DNA from: CAZRXG01 sp964603985 | GTDB lineage: Bacteria > Chloroflexota > Anaerolineae > Aggregatilineales > UBA3940 | Assembly: GCA_964603985.1 (NCBI GenBank) | Contig: CAZRXG010000004.1 | Location: 116,296 to 180,295 of the forward strand | Length of the DNA: 64,000 bases | Direction: 5' to 3' | Shown: piece by piece, positions 60,565-64,000 of the stretch | How positions within the stretch are numbered: the first letter of the stretch is position 1 | Layout of the letters: each line of letters opens with the position of its first letter | Notes under the pieces: model-generated | What the model saw: the letters and a program-made list of their open reading frames with translations, nothing else | Told to the model about the DNA's origin: nothing | Databases searched by the model: none | Position numbers and translations under genes: made by a program

Positions 60565-63189
60565 TTAGTTGGAACGCCGATACCACCCCTGGCTTTCAAC
60601 GAGCCAGCCAACCGTATCCGTCCACTCAAAGTCTCCATACAATCTCACCTTCCACCAGGTGTACCCATCGGCGGCTACAGGCCCGTCGATGATCTCGAAG
60701 TACACGCAGCCAAAACTACGGTCGCACGAGAGTTGCTCGACGATCTCGCCCTCCATCGACGGCTCGGCGCGCAGGTTCACGCCTTCCCCGGCCTCGGTGA
60801 GCGAGTATATGTCTCCAACGCGAAAGGCCAGCCATCTGGTTGACTCACCGCCTGACAGCACGAAGTTCGACGCCCAGATGGGGAGCGGCGGCGCGTCAGG
60901 CCCGGCCAGCCTCTCTCTCCATTCCTGGTCGGTCAGCCGTGCTGAGCGCGGCTGGGTGAACTCGTAGTAGCTGTACACACCGCCCTGCGCGACGTATAGC
61001 TGCCCATCAATGGGCACGACGGCGTAGATGCGGTCGATGTACCCGGTTGCGACTTCGAGAACCGCATCCCCAAATCCGGCTTTCCCGGCAACGGCGGCCA
61101 CGATGGGCGGCGGCTCCAGCTCCTCGTAGCCGGATCCTTCGTGGCATTCCGGCGGGCTCATGCAGCTTCTGGCGATTGCCTGGCGGTCGGCTTCGTCCAG
61201 CGGCTGTCCGGTCAGCTCCTTCACGGCGATGTCGCCAAAGGTCTGGAAGTCGACTGCGACGTTCTCCATCCCCTGGACCAGACCATCCAGGCCAGGCAAA
61301 TATGGTGAGCCTTCTTCAGCCGCCAAGCCCCGCGCACGCAGGCCATCGGCGATCACCTGCGCCACGTAGGCCATCCGGTAGAACGCCTCCGGGTTGGCCT
61401 CCACGTAGCCGGGTGGGGGTGGCGATTCGGGCGGGAAGTAACCGCCTCCACCGCCTCCCTCCGGCATTTTGGTGTACAGGATGGTGTCGTGTTTGAGCTC
61501 GGCCCAGCTGCCCAGCGCCGTGTTCATCTCCCGGTAGGCCCAGGGGGTAGTCTGCATGTAGGTTGGGTAGACCCCGTCCTTCTGCCCCAGGATGGGGAAG
61601 AAGGCGTACAGCCACGACTCGTAGAAGCGGCTCAGCCACTCGTCCTCCGGTTGAGCCTGGACGCCCTCTTGCAGCAGCGCGACCTGGTCGTAGTAGTTGG
61701 GGTAGTCTGCCTCGCCCAGTGCGCTCACGGCGTCGAGCGCAACCGGCGAGCCGAACACGGCCATCACGTCCGGCCCGGTGGGCAGCATACGCCACAGGTT
61801 TTCCGGCGTTGGCTCGGCCACGCTGTCCTCCGGCCTTGGCTCGACCACGTCAAACATGAGGTTCTGGAAGATGTACCCGTCTATCGTGAAGCGCGAACCC
61901 ATGAGGCGCCAGCCAACTTCACCGGGCATCTGGAACGTCACCCACTCGACGAAAGTCGAGTTGATGCGCGGCACGGGAAGCTCGTCGCTGCGGCTCTGGA
62001 ACTCATCCCACAGGGCGTCGTCGGCCAGGTCAAGCGGGCCGGGGCTGTCCCCGTAGACCTCGTCCATCAGGGCCGCATACTCGACCGGCCCGCCGTCGTC
62101 GGACGGCCCGATCATGAAGGTCAGCACCTCGTGCACCTCGGCCCAGGCTTCGGCGGCGGTGCGTCCGCCCACGCTGGCCCGGCGCAGCGCCAGTGTGACG
62201 ATCAGGGGGACGCGTGAAGGCTCTGGGTCCCTCAGGCTGAAGTGCACACGCCCGTACCACTTCATCCCCCGGAAGTAGGTCTCCAGCTCCGGGTCGCCAA
62301 CGTAGTGGCCGACCGGCTTGTAGTCGCCGTAGTCGTCCTTGAAGTCGGGGATCAGCACCGAGTTTTCCATCCCCCTGCCTGCCATGATCTGCTCAACCTG
62401 CGCCTCGACGAGATCCTCGACGCTCGGATGAACCGCGACCTCCGGGTCGAACAGCTTGAGTGCGACCGAGAGGTAAGCGGCTGCCAGCAGTGTGTCTTCC
62501 TCCATCGAGGTGCCCTGCGCCGCAGGCAGGTAGCTCAGCACCTCGTCGAGTGTGGCCTTTGTGATGTCGATCATCTGCGGCCTGAGGCGCTCTCGCTCCA
62601 GCGCCTTGAGCAGCTCGTCGAATGTCAGGTGCAGCGAGTGAAGGGCGGCATCGGTGGTGAGGAAGTACGGCTGTCCGGTCGAGATGACACTTTTCCGGAT
62701 CGTGCCGAACTGGCTCTCCTGGCTGTGCATGACGACGAAGCCGTTTTGCGTGAGGAAGCTCCGCTGCTCGCCCGTCAGGCCATTGATCACCTGCGGGTTG
62801 GCGGTCAGGCCGGAATCGACCGGCAGGCTGTAGTCGACGCCGGTATAGGTCGCGGCTTCCCAGGTGTTGAGATTCGTCGTGGCGAAAGGCCCGGTGATAT
62901 CCACCGTGAACGGCGGGAGTTTCACCGGCTGCGGAGGCGAAACGGTGGGCGTGGGTATGGGCGTGCGTATGGGTGTGGGTGTGAGCGTGGGACTGGGCAG
63001 TGTGCCGGGGGTTTGTGAGGGCGTTGTCTTCTCAGGCTGTGTGTCGCTGGTTTTGGCCGTTGGCTTGGCCGTCGTGGCGGGGGGATGCGTCGCTTGCGTG
63101 GAGGTGCCGGACGGTGGGCCGGTGCAGGCCGTGGTGACGATGCTCACCACCAGCAGGATCGATCCTGCCCACAAAGCTCTGGTCTTCAC
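60565..63189 (-). CDS. DUF3160 lipoprotein with C-terminal SH3 domain, copy 2
   Basis: An 874-residue paralogue of the downstream gene, with the same plan: lipobox Cys22, Thr/Pro stalk with six extra residues (GPPSGT region), DUF3160 and SH3. Differences cluster: in the middle (DEFQSRSDELP, EWVTFQMPGE, EPRPEDSVAEPTPENL against DEFRSRSDELP, NWVTTQMPGE, EERSGEGVAEPTLEYL in copy 1) and are scattered in the last third. Start GTG 63189. Read through from one copy into the other is possible, as only 104 bases and a weak stem separate them. Confidence 0.9.
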   Translation of the reverse strand: MKTRALWAGSILLVVSIVTTACTGPPSGTSTQATHPPATTAKPTAKTSDTQPEKTTPSQTPGTLPSPTLTPTPIRTPIPTPTVSPPQPVKLPPFTVDITGPFATTNLNTWEAATYTGVDYSLPVDSGLTANPQVINGLTGEQRSFLTQNGFVVMHSQESQFGTIRKSVISTGQPYFLTTDAALHSLHLTFDELLKALERERLRPQMIDITKATLDEVLSYLPAAQGTSMEEDTLLAAAYLSVALKLFDPEVAVHPSVEDLVEAQVEQIMAGRGMENSVLIPDFKDDYGDYKPVGHYVGDPELETYFRGMKWYGRVHFSLRDPEPSRVPLIVTLALRRASVGGRTAAEAWAEVHEVLTFMIGPSDDGGPVEYAALMDEVYGDSPGPLDLADDALWDEFQSRSDELPVPRINSTFVEWVTFQMPGEVGWRLMGSRFTIDGYIFQNLMFDVVEPRPEDSVAEPTPENLWRMLPTGPDVMAVFGSPVALDAVSALGEADYPNYYDQVALLQEGVQAQPEDEWLSRFYESWLYAFFPILGQKDGVYPTYMQTTPWAYREMNTALGSWAELKHDTILYTKMPEGGGGGGYFPPESPPPPGYVEANPEAFYRMAYVAQVIADGLRARGLAAEEGSPYLPGLDGLVQGMENVAVDFQTFGDIAVKELTGQPLDEADRQAIARSCMSPPECHEGSGYEELEPPPIVAAVAGKAGFGDAVLEVATGYIDRIYAVVPIDGQLYVAQGGVYSYYEFTQPRSARLTDQEWRERLAGPDAPPLPIWASNFVLSGGESTRWLAFRVGDIYSLTEAGEGVNLRAEPSMEGEIVEQLSCDRSFGCVYFEIIDGPVAADGYTWWKVRLYGDFEWTDTVGWLVESQGWYRRSN

Positions 63190-63245
63190 ATGTTTGCTCC
63201 CTTCCAGGATAATCGTGCCCCGGCCTATTTTAGCATCGAATCACA

Positions 63246-63271
63246 GGGGGCGGAACACGCATTCCGCCCCC
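63246..63271 (-). terminator. Stem-loop after panB
   Basis: GGGGGCGGAA (63246-63255) pairs perfectly with TTCCGCCCCC (63262-63271); no T-run follows on the minus strand. Confidence 0.5.
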
Positions 63272-63302
63272 TGGCTCGTGAAATCGAAAAACTGTGTCCG
63301 GC

Positions 63303-64000
63303 TTACTTGCCGATCAGTTTGAGCAGTTGCTCGTACTCCTCGTCCTTGATGCCGAAGTAATTCTCCGGCGCGGGGAAGGTGCCGTCGGTCACCTCCTCGA
63401 CGTACTTCGTCAGCCCGTTGAGGATGACCTCGCCCGCGTTGCCGTAGACCTTGGCCATCTTGGGCGTGAACTTGGGGTACAGGCCGAACATGTCGTGATA
63501 GATCAGCAGTTGGCCGCTGGCGTGCGGCCCGCAGCCGAGGCTGATGATGGGGATGGTGGCCCGCTCGGTGATGAGCTGGCAGACGCGGTCGGGGACAAGC
63601 TCCAGCAGGATCGAGAAGGCCCCCGCCTCCTCCAGAATCCTGGCGTCCTCGACGATGCGCGCCGCCGACTGCGCGCCCTTGCCCTGCAGGCGGAAGCCGC
63701 CCAGCGCCGACGCGCTCTGCGGCGTCAGGCCGAGGTGACCCATCGCCGGGATGCCCGCCTGGACGATCCCGGCCATCCGGTCGGCCATCTCGCGCCCGCC
63801 TTCGAGCTTGACGGCGTCGCAGCTTGCCTCGGCCATGAAGCGCCCCGCGCTGCGGATCGCGCTCTCGACCGACGGCTGGTAGGTCATGTAAGGCATGTCG
63901 CCGATCAGCCACACGTGGGGCGCGCCGCGCCGCACCGCCTGCGAGTGGCGGATCATGTCGTCCATCGTGACGGGCAGTGTGCTGTCGTAGCCCAGCATCG
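63303..64000 (-). CDS. panB: 3-methyl-2-oxobutanoate hydroxymethyltransferase, 3' part
   Basis: The C-terminal 232 codons of PanB, which makes ketopantoate from 2-oxoisovalerate and methylene-THF in pantothenate/CoA synthesis. The GYDSTLPVTMDDMIRHSQAV segment at the edge is internal in known PanB proteins (about residue 50), so the start lies outside the window. Further motifs: AVRRGAPHVWLIGDMPYMTY, AVKLEGG, MGHLGLTPQS and ISLGCGPHASGQLLIYHDM. A minus-strand ATG at 63998 is not the true start. Confidence 0.95.
   Translation of the reverse strand, partial: MLGYDSTLPVTMDDMIRHSQAVRRGAPHVWLIGDMPYMTYQPSVESAIRSAGRFMAEASCDAVKLEGGREMADRMAGIVQAGIPAMGHLGLTPQSASALGGFRLQGKGAQSAARIVEDARILEEAGAFSILLELVPDRVCQLITERATIPIISLGCGPHASGQLLIYHDMFGLYPKFTPKMAKVYGNAGEVILNGLTKYVEEVTDGTFPAPENYFGIKDEEYEQLLKLIGK

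Larger units (their letters stand above)
57843..63256 (-). repeat. 2.7-kb tandem duplication of a DUF3160 lipoprotein gene
   Basis: Copy 1 spans about 57843-60525 and copy 2 about 60552-63256, in the same orientation. The 5' half of the genes (about 59350-60370 against 62060-63080) looks identical or nearly so. A middle block (about 59080-59350 against 61790-62060) carries many changes, and there are single changes elsewhere. Copy 2 has an 18-bp in-frame insertion near the lipobox. Flanking non-coding bases are part of the duplication. Confidence 0.92.

Overview
The window is a 64 kb, GC-rich, densely coded bacterial chromosome segment. The gene set fits a free-living Chloroflexota-type bacterium, perhaps Anaerolineae: partial complex I clusters, two DUF3160 lipoproteins, a DUF6062 protein, many WD40, SH3 and golvesin-type modules, and a Gld-type ABC module. 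That placement is inferred from gene content; no rRNA or other decisive marker is present. I saw no rRNA, tRNA, CRISPR array or prophage.

Layout. 0-5 kb holds an SRPBCC protein, a small Ras-like GTPase with an unrecognised partner, and an AT-rich island (about 2.57-3.50 kb). The island carries a zinc-ribbon repeat gene between transposon-like ends, and one of those ends is itself split by a 119-bp MITE with a 9-bp target duplication. Endonuclease V and small membrane proteins follow. 5-10 kb holds a large TIM-barrel/golvesin/M23 protein and an archease-orf-rtcB RNA-ligation operon. 10-15 kb is a Gld-type ABC operon in which a complete seven-bladed WD40 propeller is inserted inside the GldG-like subunit. 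15-18 kb is minC-minD-minE. 18-22.3 kb is more accessory: an HTH regulator with a palindromic control region, a polytopic GT-C-like protein, a Cys-rich surface protein with 36-bp repeats, and a lipoprotein.

22-28 kb holds an MBL hydrolase, purA, an M20 amidohydrolase, ricT (PSP1), an Mrp P-loop protein and a CxxC protein. 28-31.5 kb is a truncated complex I cluster, nuoB-nuoCD-nuoI, with no nuoA or nuoH beside it but with a good promoter about 310 bases upstream. 32-40 kb holds a response regulator with a degenerate GGDEF domain, recO, cdd, a CBS/CorC-type protein, glmU, a DUF6062 protein, a split glutamine-dependent NAD synthetase (nitrilase-fold gene plus nadE) and a degenerate Lgt paralogue. 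40-53 kb holds an SPFH protein, ilvE, an RNase H-like/TPR protein, glnS, gltX, rodA, a Nudix hydrolase, rimO, a RodZ-like protein and rplI. 53-64 kb holds an alkaline-phosphatase-superfamily enzyme, canonical lgt, an unrecognised 425-aa protein, a recent tandem duplication of a DUF3160 lipoprotein gene, and the 3' part of panB.

How it fits together. Envelope growth and division are well represented (minCDE, rodA, rodZ-like, glmU, lgt, M23). Translation and RNA maintenance genes (glnS, gltX, rimO, rplI, rtcB/archease) and cofactor genes (NAD synthetase pair, panB, Mrp) make up most of the rest. The most unusual items are the propeller-in-GldG fusion, the nested transposon remnant around the zinc-ribbon gene, the GTPase pair, the MITE, and the mosaic DUF3160 duplication.
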